From: JANQQC01 sp965262255
GTDB taxonomy: Bacteria; Pseudomonadota; Alphaproteobacteria; Caulobacterales; Hyphomonadaceae
Length of the DNA stretch: 64,000 bases
Direction: 5' to 3'
Assembly: GCA_965262255.1 (NCBI GenBank)
Contig: OZ253505.1
Coordinates: 4,035,810-4,099,809, forward strand
Under the pieces are notes generated by a model. That model ran no database searches. It saw only the letters and a list, made by a program, of their open reading frames with translations, and had not been told where the DNA came from. Positions 10,184 through 18,612 of the stretch are shown here, in pieces. A program made the translations under genes and the position numbers. Every line of letters begins with the position of its first letter. Within the stretch, counting starts at the first letter, position 1.

Positions 10184-10762
10184 TCAAAATTTTGCTTTAA
10201 ACTTATCAAAGAAACTAGTTTCATCATCGAAATTTCTACCTCGAACTTGTCCTACGCCCCCGCTAGGTTTAAGCATTATGAATGCCACAAAATCTGCAGA
10301 CTCGCTTTTATCAATATTGTTCAAACAATCAATACACCCCTTTGCCGTGGACAATACAAGCTGAGTCTGCACCATTGTAGGTTCAACTAGCGCTTCATAC
10401 GAACATAAATTTCGCGCCTCTTTAAGAACGGGGAACCACTTAAAGAAACCTTGGACCTGCTCTGAAAAACGATTTCTACTCTTATGTACGCAAGCGTCTC
10501 TTATTGTATCATGCCTCAAATTCCGGTAGAATTCGTTCCAAGCACTGCTACTCTGTACGTTTTCTGTACGACTTCCAACAAGCGTTTCTGCGCAGATTTC
10601 GGCCGCCCGATGAAATACAGCATAGTAAGATTGAACCACAGAACCGCGTAGGTCGCCAACATCTGGCGTAAATCCAAAATTTTTTGTACACCAACGTTCA
10701 GCGGTATGTATGAAAATTTTCGAAGCTAACATGTGGATTTCAGATTGTTCTGACTTCAACAA
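10184..10762 (-). CDS. HEPN-like protein of a two-gene module
   Basis: A 192-residue protein. SYYAVFHRAAEICAE at about residues 45-59 resembles the helix signature of HEPN/UPF0332 proteins. RNLRHDTIRDAC at about 85-96 holds an arginine-histidine cluster like those in HEPN RNases, though the exact R-x4-6-H spacing is not secure. The C-terminal part has FVAFIMLKPSGGVGQVRGRN. A clear homologue sits at 30958-31500, sharing AWxExYRxLRHDxIRxxC and the C-terminal FATWIMFDKTGGVKDARNRA pattern. The start overlaps the end of the small gene upstream by 23 bases, so they form a pair. It lies upstream of the DISARM-like helicase and may belong to the same transcript. RNase or toxin activity is inference only. 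Confidence 0.65.
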   Translation of the reverse strand: MLKSEQSEIHMLASKIFIHTAERWCTKNFGFTPDVGDLRGSVVQSYYAVFHRAAEICAETLVGSRTENVQSSSAWNEFYRNLRHDTIRDACVHKSRNRFSEQVQGFFKWFPVLKEARNLCSYEALVEPTMVQTQLVLSTAKGCIDCLNNIDKSESADFVAFIMLKPSGGVGQVRGRNFDDETSFFDKFKAKF

Positions 10763-11003
10763 AAGGTAGCAGTTCGTTTAGGTCGTCATCCAATACCTTG
10801 CTGATAGCATGTGGCAGAGGAAACATCCTTCCATCAAAATCTTTCGTTCCAGTGTCTGGCACAAGATAAAGTCTTACGCGAATACAATCATCGCCATAAG
10901 AATCTCTTCCTAGACGCATTGTAACATCCTTGACCTTACCATTGTCAAAAATATCGTAGACGACTTTCTTCACTGCCGCCAAATTTTCTTCAGAAATTTC
11001 CAT
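10740..11003 (-). CDS. Small partner protein of the HEPN-like module
   Basis: An 87-residue protein with a good AAGGA ribosome-binding site nine bases before the ATG. It starts the minus-strand operon. It aligns by eye with the 97-residue protein at 30671-30961: MEIS/VEIS start, then DNGKVKDVTM against DKGKHRDVQM, then CIRVRLYLVPDT against CIRVSLFFDPST, and a DF motif. The alternating hydrophobic CIRVRLYL strand recalls a nucleotidyltransferase (MNT) core, but no GS...D-x-D motif is present, so I do not call it MNT. Because it is always followed directly by the HEPN-like gene, an antitoxin or regulatory partner is plausible. Function unknown. Confidence 0.65.
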   Translation of the reverse strand: MEISEENLAAVKKVVYDIFDNGKVKDVTMRLGRDSYGDDCIRVRLYLVPDTGTKDFDGRMFPLPHAISKVLDDDLNELLPFVEVRTI

Positions 11004-11718
11004 CGTCTAATCCTTTATAAGTTCGAAGAGGTAGGTGTATAACATAGTGTTTAAACTAAATTTGAGATTCTCGCAACAGATAAATTAGCCGATTCAAAAT
11101 TTCTGGCGCTAAACGCACTCGTCAATCCTTGGGATGTACCGTAAGATAATGTATAACATTCGCACAAAAGGTTTCTCAATTAGATTTTCTTGTCCTAACG
11201 TTATGAATTCCGAACTTTGCTTACTTGAATGCGCAAAAATAATGGATTCTAAGCAGTACCTCTCACTTCAAATTGGCCTAACCTCAATGTGCGGAGACAT
11301 GCCATTTAGATCGCCGTTCAAAACATTTTAGATATCCTCTGGGAGATGAAAAATCCGTGAAATATATAGCTCGCTACCCGTACAAGCGAATACGTGGTAT
11401 AATACGAATATGTCAACTTCGACACAATTGCAGTCATTAGGTGTACCATTCCGCAAATAGATGTCTGGAAACGTGCATTGGCTTAATAATCAAAGGAAAC
11501 TCAGTCTTTCGAACGAGAGAAGATCGTCCGATACTTTATGTGTTCAGTTCAGTGAACATTTTCGAAATCTTGCTTTCTTCTGTCCTTATGTGTAACAACT
11601 TCTGGTTTACAGAATCGCGATGTTGATTCCATTTTTTAAAGAATACAAAATTTATTGCAAAATTTGCGAAATGCTATATTATTGGACTAACCACATCAAT
11701 CAGTTAGGAATACTTCCT
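11004..11718. other. Intergenic region between divergent defence operon and TonB receptor
   Basis: About 715 bases with no convincing gene; the short ORFs here have no homologous-looking motifs. It must hold the promoters of both divergent units. An extended -10 box (TG-G-TATAAT) is visible on the plus strand at 11395-11403 but lacks a good -35 and is about 315 bases from the receptor start. Confidence 0.5.
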
Positions 11719-14700
11719 ATGACCCATCAAAATTTTCTAAAAAGTTCCCTGCTTGCTGTTGCATGCACTGCATATTTCCAAGGGGGGGGGTATTCTCAAG
11801 AGACTGAAACCCAATCGGAATCTGAAACACCGTCGGAGTCCGAAACTCGAGAACTTGAAACAGTAGTCGTTGTTGGCACACAAATTGTTGGCTCCGATAT
11901 CGCAGGGGCTCTTCCTGTTACAATTCTAACTAGCGATGACATTGAAGTTACTGGAGCCGGAAGTGGCGGAGAACTTCTGCGTTCAATTCCTCAAGCAGGT
12001 GACGTAATTTTCGGTGAATCCGAATTTGCAGGCATCAACGGAGCCCGAGGAGACATCGGATCGATAAACTTGCGCGCAATCGGAACAGGCAACACCCTAG
12101 TCTTACTCAATGGACGACGTTTGGTTTTGCACCCAGGAACTCAAGTTGAAAATTTTGTTCCCGTCGTTACCGTCAACTCTCAGTCTCTTCCTGTAACAGG
12201 TATTGAGCGTTTAGAAGTGTTGCGAGACGGTGCGTCAGCCATCTACGGAACGGATGCTGTTGCCGGAGTTATCAACACAATTACGCAAGACGATTACGAA
12301 GGATATGATGTGAGCCTTCGATACGGTACTTCAGACGGGATAGACTTAGCAGAACTCTCTGGTACACTCAAATACGGCGTAAACTTTAACGACGATCGAT
12401 CAAATTTTTCCATTTTCGCAAATTTTCTATCTCGTGACGGATTCTCTGCACTGCAAAGACCGTATTCAGCGACCGAAGATTTAAGAGTTTACTTTAAAGG
12501 AACTCCGTTTGAAGATGATACTCAGTTACGAAACTTAAGCTCAAATTCTCAATGGGGTGAATTTACATCATTGGACGGAGGAATTACCCAAGTAAACAAT
12601 AACACAAGTTTTCATATTCAACCCAGCACAGTGTCGGGTTGTCGTCACGACCTTGGAAACGGTGTATGCGCAGACGACGGTGGTTCTATAGATGCGTCGT
12701 TGAGATTAGATCGCGCCCGATATCGGGATCTAGTAGGAGATGTTGAACGTCAAAATTTAATGATGTTCTTCAATCATCAAGACGACAATGGAACTCGGTA
12801 TTATGGCGAGTTCATTTACTACTCTTCCGATTACAATCGTCAAAGAGAAACAGCGCAAATACTCTCTAGCGGTAGGTTCGGAATTCCAGCGAACGCCCAT
12901 CACAACCCATTTAACAAAGATCTACGGGTGAATGACTACCGGGCACTTGACGCTGGGCCAAGGATGACAAACGTAACAAATAATACTTTCAGACTTCTAG
13001 GTGGTGCTAGATTCGATTGGGCAAACTGGAATGTCGATACTGCTCTGCTACATTCCAAAGCTGAAACAGTCGATACAACTAATCGTATGAGCACCACGTT
13101 GTTTCAAAGAGCAATTTCGCGTACTGATGCTACCGCTTACAATATATTTGCTGGAGGAAACACGTCTGACATACACGCACCTAGCACATTCAACAGCGCA
13201 AGTAATCAAGCGACAATTAACAGTTTTATCGTTCCTGTATTCAGAAAAGGTGAAACCTCTATAACTTTGGTCGACTTCAAACTTTCAGACGGAACATTCC
13301 GTGAAATGGTAGCAGGGCATATGGGACTCGCTTTTGGATTCGAATTTCGACAGGAGGAATTTACTGACGACCGCGATCCCCGCCTTGACGGTACGATAAC
13401 GTTTACTGATGCCGTAACAGATAATGTAATTGGTAGTGATGTTGTCGGTTCTAGTCCTAGTCCTGATACTAACGGTGACAGAACTGTTTCATCTGCATTT
13501 GCAGAGCTCGCTATTCCTCTCGTTAATTCTGATATGAATGTCGACATGGTGCATAGACTTGACGCACAACTCGCAATTCGTGCAGAAAACTATTCGGACG
13601 TTGGTGGGGTTATCAAACCAAAAGTAGCATTATCTTGGTTTCCTCACCCGGAATTTCAAGTTCGTACAGCGTTTTCGCAAGGTTTTAGGGCTCCAAATTT
13701 AGAACAAATAAATGCAAACAACATTCGAAGGGTTAACACAAATAGAGAAGATTGGATACACTGTGCTGCTGAAGCAATGGCTAAAAATACTGCATTTTCC
13801 GTACGAAATTGTGATGGTGTTTCCGTTGAGAGCGTACGATCAGGCGGCCCCGACCTTAAACCAGAGGAAAATACGAATATATCGATAGGAATGGTGTTTC
13901 AACCCGCTTCTGTTGAGAATTTGGTTTTGACATTGGATTGGTGGCGAGTTGACCAAGAAGATGTTGTTGGTTTGTTCAGCGACCAAAATCAAATATCCTT
14001 GGACTACGTATTACGTTTACGAGGGAGTTCTAACCCAAACGTAGTGCGCGAAGACCCCACAACGGAGCAAACCAATCTTTTCAATGATGCCAAATTGACT
14101 CCAGCTGGTGACATAAAAGAAGTCTTGGATCCCTATATTAACCTCACTCCAAGGCAATTCGAAGGAATTGATTTAGGGCTTGCTTGGAGTCAAGAGTACG
14201 ATCAGTACGGAAGTTTTGACGTGAAGTTTAACGCTGCATACCTTTCGAAAGCCAATCAAGATCATTCTGAGGACGCAAAAACTATCTTAGCAGCCATAGC
14301 CGCTGGTACGGCGAGCAACCAAGTTGCCCTAGGAGGTACAGGAGACCGTGTTAAACAAAATGGACGACCTGAATGGAGAAGTAGTGCAAGTTTGATCTGG
14401 AGAAAAGATGTTTGGGGAGCAGGACTCTTTTACAACTTTGTTGGCGAAGTCATTGACACTTCAGTCAGAGGAGATGCCAATGGAGAACTCTTTGTCGTGG
14501 ACTCTTTTCAAACCATTAGCATTTACGGGCAGTATACGGTAGAAGAATGGATGGGTGGAGATACTCGTCTAAGACTTGGCATTCGAAATATCGCCGATCA
14601 AGATCCACCGATTGCTGATGAATTCGCAAGTGGATACTTCCCTTCCCTACACTCAAATCGTGGAAGATACATTTATTTTGATGTTCGCAGGAAGTTTTAG
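11719..14700 (+). CDS. TonB-dependent outer membrane receptor with G tract in signal peptide region
   Basis: About 993 residues from the ATG at 11719; an upstream in-frame ATG at 11620 exists, but only the later start begins a normal signal peptide (MTHQNFLKSSLLAVACTAYF). A TonB-box-like ETVVVVG follows near residue 51. The plug domain has INLRAIGTGNTLVLLNGRRL and VLRDGASAIYGTDAVAGVIN, and the beta-barrel ends in IYFDVRRKF with the C-terminal aromatic of outer membrane proteins. Late-barrel motifs such as FSQGFRAPNLEQI and LKPEEN are typical. The substrate cannot be read from the sequence; this glycine-rich plug type is often linked to uptake of organic compounds or iron complexes. Nine G at the end of the signal sequence keep the gene in frame, so it is ON in this copy. 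Confidence 0.93.
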   Translation: MTHQNFLKSSLLAVACTAYFQGGGYSQETETQSESETPSESETRELETVVVVGTQIVGSDIAGALPVTILTSDDIEVTGAGSGGELLRSIPQAGDVIFGESEFAGINGARGDIGSINLRAIGTGNTLVLLNGRRLVLHPGTQVENFVPVVTVNSQSLPVTGIERLEVLRDGASAIYGTDAVAGVINTITQDDYEGYDVSLRYGTSDGIDLAELSGTLKYGVNFNDDRSNFSIFANFLSRDGFSALQRPYSATEDLRVYFKGTPFEDDTQLRNLSSNSQWGEFTSLDGGITQVNNNTSFHIQPSTVSGCRHDLGNGVCADDGGSIDASLRLDRARYRDLVGDVERQNLMMFFNHQDDNGTRYYGEFIYYSSDYNRQRETAQILSSGRFGIPANAHHNPFNKDLRVNDYRALDAGPRMTNVTNNTFRLLGGARFDWANWNVDTALLHSKAETVDTTNRMSTTLFQRAISRTDATAYNIFAGGNTSDIHAPSTFNSASNQATINSFIVPVFRKGETSITLVDFKLSDGTFREMVAGHMGLAFGFEFRQEEFTDDRDPRLDGTITFTDAVTDNVIGSDVVGSSPSPDTNGDRTVSSAFAELAIPLVNSDMNVDMVHRLDAQLAIRAENYSDVGGVIKPKVALSWFPHPEFQVRTAFSQGFRAPNLEQINANNIRRVNTNREDWIHCAAEAMAKNTAFSVRNCDGVSVESVRSGGPDLKPEENTNISIGMVFQPASVENLVLTLDWWRVDQEDVVGLFSDQNQISLDYVLRLRGSSNPNVVREDPTTEQTNLFNDAKLTPAGDIKEVLDPYINLTPRQFEGIDLGLAWSQEYDQYGSFDVKFNAAYLSKANQDHSEDAKTILAAIAAGTASNQVALGGTGDRVKQNGRPEWRSSASLIWRKDVWGAGLFYNFVGEVIDTSVRGDANGELFVVDSFQTISIYGQYTVEEWMGGDTRLRLGIRNIADQDPPIADEFASGYFPSLHSNRGRYIYFDVRRKF
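11782..11790 (+). repeat. 9-bp G tract in receptor signal-peptide region
   Basis: Nine G encode GGG just before YSQ at the likely signal-peptidase site. Gain or loss of one G would shift the frame within 25 codons of the start and abolish the receptor. The surrounding protein pattern (GGG-YSQ) is mirrored in the autotransporter leader once its own frame is corrected (GG-VAYSQ). Confidence 0.8.
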
Positions 14701-14993
14701 AGAATTTGCGAACTATATTTCTCTCGTAGTCAAATGCCCTAGAGGTCAAGTCGTATTTTGCGTACAACTTCAAGTTGACAATAGACTTCTGTTTTCTTTG
14801 GAAAAAATACGTCCATAACTGTTTCCTCCAGATGGAATTGCTGTATAATGAAAGTATATCATACTGCGCTCCTGTTTGCAGAAGGGTATACCTAAGCACC
14901 CTTATACGCCTACCCCAAAAAAGTTAATGCAATTATTGCATTTGAATGCAACTCAATTTATATGTTATGCCTGTCACTTCTGAAGGAAATACC

Positions 14994-15311
14994 ATGTCTG
15001 ACAATCCAAAAATCACTTTCGATCTCAAGGAATACCTTGACGATAAGTTCAAGGAGCAAAGCAGGCTACACGCCGCGCATGCTGAAAAAACAGACGAACA
15101 TGTAAGGAATTTAAGTAATCAAGTCAGAGATTTATCTTCGGCCGTGACGGATTTATCTTCGACCGTGACGAATGTTAAGTCGTTATTTGACGAACAGTCT
15201 GGCAAATTAAGCATTCTCCAACCGATCGGAATTGCCATCGCTATAGCACTTGGAACTGGAGCATTGGCGTTCATCGTTGATCTGTTTCTTAAATGGTTCA
15301 AGGTCTACTAG
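14994..15311 (+). CDS. Small coiled-coil, single-pass membrane protein
   Basis: 105 residues from the ATG at 14994, which has GAAGGAAA eight bases upstream; an upstream ATG in the same frame at 14946 lacks a site. Residues 1-65 are polar and helical with a heptad-like run and a duplicated short motif (VxDLSSxVT twice). Residues 75-97 (IGIAIAIALGTGALAFIVDLF) form one membrane helix, with a basic tail FLKWFKVY. This looks like a phage- or island-type small membrane protein; I do not recognise a family. It stands alone between the receptor and mobile-element remains. Confidence 0.55.
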   Translation: MSDNPKITFDLKEYLDDKFKEQSRLHAAHAEKTDEHVRNLSNQVRDLSSAVTDLSSTVTNVKSLFDEQSGKLSILQPIGIAIAIALGTGALAFIVDLFLKWFKVY

Positions 15312-15436
15312 TATTTCTGCTCACAATCGCAAAATCGCGGGCAAATCTTATGACGGTAAAATGTCCAAGTCCTACAAACATGTCCGCAGGGTGATATACT
15401 GCCATCATAAAGCAATTCCATCTTGAGAAAACAGTT

Positions 15437-16429
15437 ATGGGTCAAGTGTAACACACCAACTCGATCACTACGCTTGCGATTAGAACAGATATCCAAGAAG
15501 CAACCTCGTCGATCTCAACGCGCGCGTTAGTGAGGTGATAACGATTAAACTAACTCACAGTTAGGAAATGGTACGAGCCTGAGTCGGCCGAAGACCGACG
15601 TCGGACCCACAAGAGCCTCGGCAAAAGGGTTTGAGTAAAGCAAAGGAAGCCGCTTGTGTTTATTTCCGGACGACAACACGGTTGTCGTTGGATGACTGTC
15701 TGTATTCTCTGCAAGAATCAATTCCCCATTTGAAACGATCGAATCTCCATAGGGTATTTCAGAATCACTGGACATCTAAACTTCTAAAAGAAGAAAATGA
15801 AACTCCCGAGACAAAGAAGTTCAAAGAATATCCGATCAGTTACTTCCATTTAGACATAGCCCATCTCAACACCGAAGAAGGGCGACTCGTTATGTTCGTA
15901 GCCATCGACCGCACATCGAAAAACGCCTACGTTGAACTGCACGACAAATCGACGCGAAAAGTCTAAGTTCGATTTTTCGAGACCTTGGTTGAAAAAGTGC
16001 CTTACACTATTTATACGATTTTGACTGACAATGGCGGTCAGTTCACTAATTCGAGAAATCCTAAACTCTCAAAGAAGGAAAACGAATCACACGACTATAA
16101 AATCGATAGCAATGTCAAATGCAATGGATTTGACGCTGTTTGCTCAGAAAGTAATATAGAACATAAGTCGGCACTTCCCTATCATCCCTGAACGAACGGG
16201 CAAGTGGAACGAATAAATAGAACCATTAAAGAAGCTACTGTAAAAAAAGTATCACTATGAGACACATGACAAACTGAAAGAACACATTCAGGGCTTTATA
16301 GATACCTATAATTTTGCTAACAGGTTAAAGATTCACAAAGTTTTGACAATCTTCGACTTAACTGACAAATGTTGGCAATCTGAGCATGCAGTATTCAAAT
16401 ATAGACCCGACACATATTTGAGTAAGTGA
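15437..16429 (+). pseudogene. Degenerate IS481-family transposase
   Basis: Pieces of an IS481-type DDE transposase occur in order but in changing frames. They are HTNSITTLAIRTDIQEA (start), TVRKW near 15570, then SLDDCLYSLQESIPHLKRSNLHR, YFHLDIAHL (first catalytic D), FVAIDRTSKNAYVELHDK, LTDNGGQF (second D), IEHKSALPYHP, TNGQVERINRTIKEATVKK (E), and a tail ending DTYLSK. In-frame stops (for example near 15450, 15540-15560, 15964 and 16190) and at least two frameshifts make it dead. The family normally has about 310-350 residues, so nearly the full length is represented. It is a decayed insertion sequence next to a second element, TnpB. Confidence 0.8.
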
Positions 16430-16973
16430 ACATTATCACAACTCTCAAATTATATGCTACGAAGAAGACCAACCTCCCTATTCTTGGCAAGAATACGAGC
16501 CAACAAGTTGGCCAGTCAGGCGACTACCGGGAATTTAGATTGATAACGAAGGGAACTATATACTTTTTGACACAAAAACGAGAAAAAGAGGGCATACAGA
16601 TAGGGGGTTTTCAGGCGAATCACTCCCATATTTGCGGAGTAACCGGGAGATTATACGAAAGTTTCTACGTTAGCCAACCACTCAAAAATTTGTGTGCAAT
16701 TCAATCTGCCGCGATGCCTATCGGTACTTGTGACCTTGAAGTTCCATTTTTCGCAACTTGAATCTGTGCTTTGATTTGCTTTAAGCACCGGTTCTTTCAT
16801 TTGGTTTGCCCCCCCCCTTAGAATGGTTCAGTACCAACGTTTGTCACTCAAGAGCAAACGTACAAATTTTCTTCAGTATTGGGAACTCATTTCATTTTTT
16901 CAAATTTTTTCTTGAAAGATTTAACGAACCGTAGTATAAAGGAAGTTATCTATATCCTGAAAGGAGAAGTCTC
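16430..16973. other. Region between IS481 remnant and tnpB
   Basis: About 540 bases. A 111-codon ORF covers 16426-16761 but has no recognisable motifs and no ribosome-binding site; I do not support it. The region holds a 9-C tract (16809-16817) and should contain the left end of the TnpB element, which I could not place. Confidence 0.45.
16809..16817. repeat. Orphan 9-bp C tract
   Basis: Nine C on the plus strand about 157 bases before tnpB. It is in no clear reading frame, unlike the tracts in the helicase, receptor and autotransporter. It may belong to a lost gene or to a promoter region. Confidence 0.6.
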
Positions 16974-18341
16974 ATGGGACTTGAGGCTAATGACTCAGTT
17001 ATCGAGTCTACTGCAATCATCACTCGAACACATACGCGCACCGCCAAACTTAGCAAGGGCGGACACACTTGTCCTATGCCTTCGACTGCTGTTCCACATA
17101 CGCGCACCGCCAAACTTAGCAAGGGCGGACACAAGAAAGTGCGTGATTTCATCGCGATGCAAGCGATTTTGTATAACAGTGCATTAGAAGAGCGAATAGA
17201 TTGTTACAAAAAAACAGGTCAGTCTATCAGTTTCTATGATCAGTGTAAGTCACTAACAGAAATACGAGCGGATGATGCGGAGTACGGTAAGTACTCAGTA
17301 CTCGTAATGCGTTCTTGTCTCAATCGTTTGGATAAGGCGTTCAAAAATTACTTTAAGCGGGTCAAAGAGGAGGCAAGTAAAGTCGGTTTTCCGCGATTTA
17401 AGCCCCGTAGGCGAATGCGTTCGTTTGACTGTCCGAAAGGGAGTTTTCAACTCAGGGAACGTAAGAAAGGGTGGACCGTCAACATCAAGGGGTTTGATCC
17501 GTTCTATGTCAACGATATTCCCCACGGTGAAATCAAGTTGGTTCGTATAGTCGTAACGGAACGTCGTGTGAATGTTCAGTTTGTGGTCACGACAACAAAT
17601 GCGGTTAAACCGTCTGATGCTTCAGTGATTGGTATAGATATGGGCGTGAACAATTTAGTAGCTCTGTCGACTGGTGAAATAGTCAAAGGCCGGAAACGCG
17701 ATCTCAAGCGACAAAAGAGACTTCAGAAGAAATTGAGAGTAGAAGTCAAGAAAGACAAGGGGAAGAAAACTCCGGAACACAGGAAGGGAAAAACGAGGGG
17801 AAGTGAATCCTATCTGAAAGCCCGAACTCGTTATGCTAAAGAATGTCAACGGGTTCGCGAAAGTGAGCACGGCTATATCCATAGAGAAACGACGAGGATC
17901 GTTCGGTTATCTGCCAATCTCGCAATAGAAGATTTACAAATACAAAACATGACCAAAAACCCTAAGGTTGCACGAAGTATATTAGAACAAAACTGGGGTA
18001 AGTTCGCAACTCTGCTTTCCTACAAGGCTGAAAGTGCCGGTGGTAAATTTACGCGAGTGAATCCTAAAAACACGAGCCGGATGTGTTCTGGATGTGGCAA
18101 GATCAAAACAGACTTGTCTCTTTCAGAACGCGTTTACTCGTGTTCTAACTGCGGTATTCAAATCGATCGCGATGTGAATGCCGCCATCAATATCTCTCGC
18201 ATTGCGAAGTCGGGCGGGAATCTACCTGGAGAGTTCGGAGATATTGTGTTTGAGAGACCTAGTGACACTCGAAAGAGGGGTGATAGGTCGAGAGCTCAGA
18301 ACCGTATACCTGTGACACCCAACGTGTCAAAATGTATATAA
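16974..18341 (+). CDS. tnpB: TnpB, RNA-guided nuclease of an IS200/IS605-type element
   Basis: 455 residues. GGAGAAG precedes the ATG at 16974 with good spacing. The split RuvC site is complete: GIDMGVNNL near residue 222 (D), AIEDLQIQNM near 317 (E) and DRDVNAAINISR near 397 (D). A zinc finger CSGCGK...CSNCG (about 370-390) lies between the last two. The N-terminal helical part has YNSALEERIDCYKKTGQSISFYDQCKSLTEIR, typical of this group. No TnpA (Y1 transposase) gene is nearby, so the element looks immobile unless helped in trans. In this family the 3' end of the gene and the sequence after it normally encode the guide RNA. The N-terminus carries an in-frame 22-residue duplication. Confidence 0.9.
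   Translation: MGLEANDSVIESTAIITRTHTRTAKLSKGGHTCPMPSTAVPHTRTAKLSKGGHKKVRDFIAMQAILYNSALEERIDCYKKTGQSISFYDQCKSLTEIRADDAEYGKYSVLVMRSCLNRLDKAFKNYFKRVKEEASKVGFPRFKPRRRMRSFDCPKGSFQLRERKKGWTVNIKGFDPFYVNDIPHGEIKLVRIVVTERRVNVQFVVTTTNAVKPSDASVIGIDMGVNNLVALSTGEIVKGRKRDLKRQKRLQKKLRVEVKKDKGKKTPEHRKGKTRGSESYLKARTRYAKECQRVRESEHGYIHRETTRIVRLSANLAIEDLQIQNMTKNPKVARSILEQNWGKFATLLSYKAESAGGKFTRVNPKNTSRMCSGCGKIKTDLSLSERVYSCSNCGIQIDRDVNAAINISRIAKSGGNLPGEFGDIVFERPSDTRKRGDRSRAQNRIPVTPNVSKCI
17029..17133 (+). repeat. In-frame tandem duplication inside tnpB N-terminus
   Basis: A 39-base sequence at 17029-17067 recurs exactly at 17095-17133, offset by 66 bases. The protein therefore repeats HTRTAKLSKGGH with 22-residue spacing. 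Exact identity means a recent event. Confidence 0.9.
18313..18329 (+). other. Short hairpin at the tnpB 3' end (element right end candidate)
   Basis: TGACAC and GTGTCA form a 6-bp stem with a 5-base loop, ten bases before the tnpB stop. IS200/IS605 ends carry subterminal hairpins of this kind, and the guide RNA scaffold overlaps here. The exact right boundary would be close to 18341, where remnant monooxygenase coding sequence begins. Confidence 0.4.
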
Positions 18342-18342
18342 T

Positions 18343-18612
18343 TCCCATAACGAAAGAACGAACTTTATTCTTTTCAACTCCAAGGCATTCACGCTTATCA
18401 GGTTCTCGGACTATGATGAATCACAATTTCAATCGGTAGCGGATGAATTAGGCATTCCGTTTTCTTTAGTCGAACTAAGAGGTAAGAATGTTTACTGTCT
18501 TTATGAACCACGCTGAGTACGCGTTCGGTCCAACTAGCCTGTTTGCTGGCGTGGAGACAACGTTCCAACCAATGTTCATGCAGTTCTTAAAAAAGTGAGC
18601 GGTCATTTATGA
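18343..18612 (+). pseudogene. 3' remnant of a PheA/MhpA-type flavin monooxygenase gene
   Basis: From about 18343 one frame reads NFILFNSKAFTLIRFSDYD, then DELGIPFSLVELRGKNVYCLYEPR, then two stops (18529 and 18550 areas) flanking VRVRSN, and then PVCWRGDNVPTNVHAVLKKV to TGA at 18610. The end matches the C-terminal pattern of FAD aromatic hydroxylases (LVRPDxHVAWRGD). The stop overlaps the next monooxygenase start by four bases (ATGA), so the two were once a coupled operon. The 5' part is absent: the tnpB element ends directly before the remnant. I infer that the element inserted into this gene, or a deletion beside it removed the rest. Confidence 0.65.

Noticed and set aside
10740..11003. Calling the small HEPN partner an MNT nucleotidyltransferase
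   Set aside because: The GS and D-x-D catalytic motifs are absent in both copies; only a vague strand pattern is shared.
15437..16429. Stop-codon reassignment or readthrough as the explanation for stops in the IS481 gene
   Set aside because: All three stop codons interrupt it and there are frameshifts as well; neighbouring intact genes use all three as normal stops.
16426..16761. 111-codon ORF between the IS481 remnant and tnpB
   Set aside because: No motif, no ribosome-binding site, GTG start in the tail of the dead transposase; composition not protein-like.
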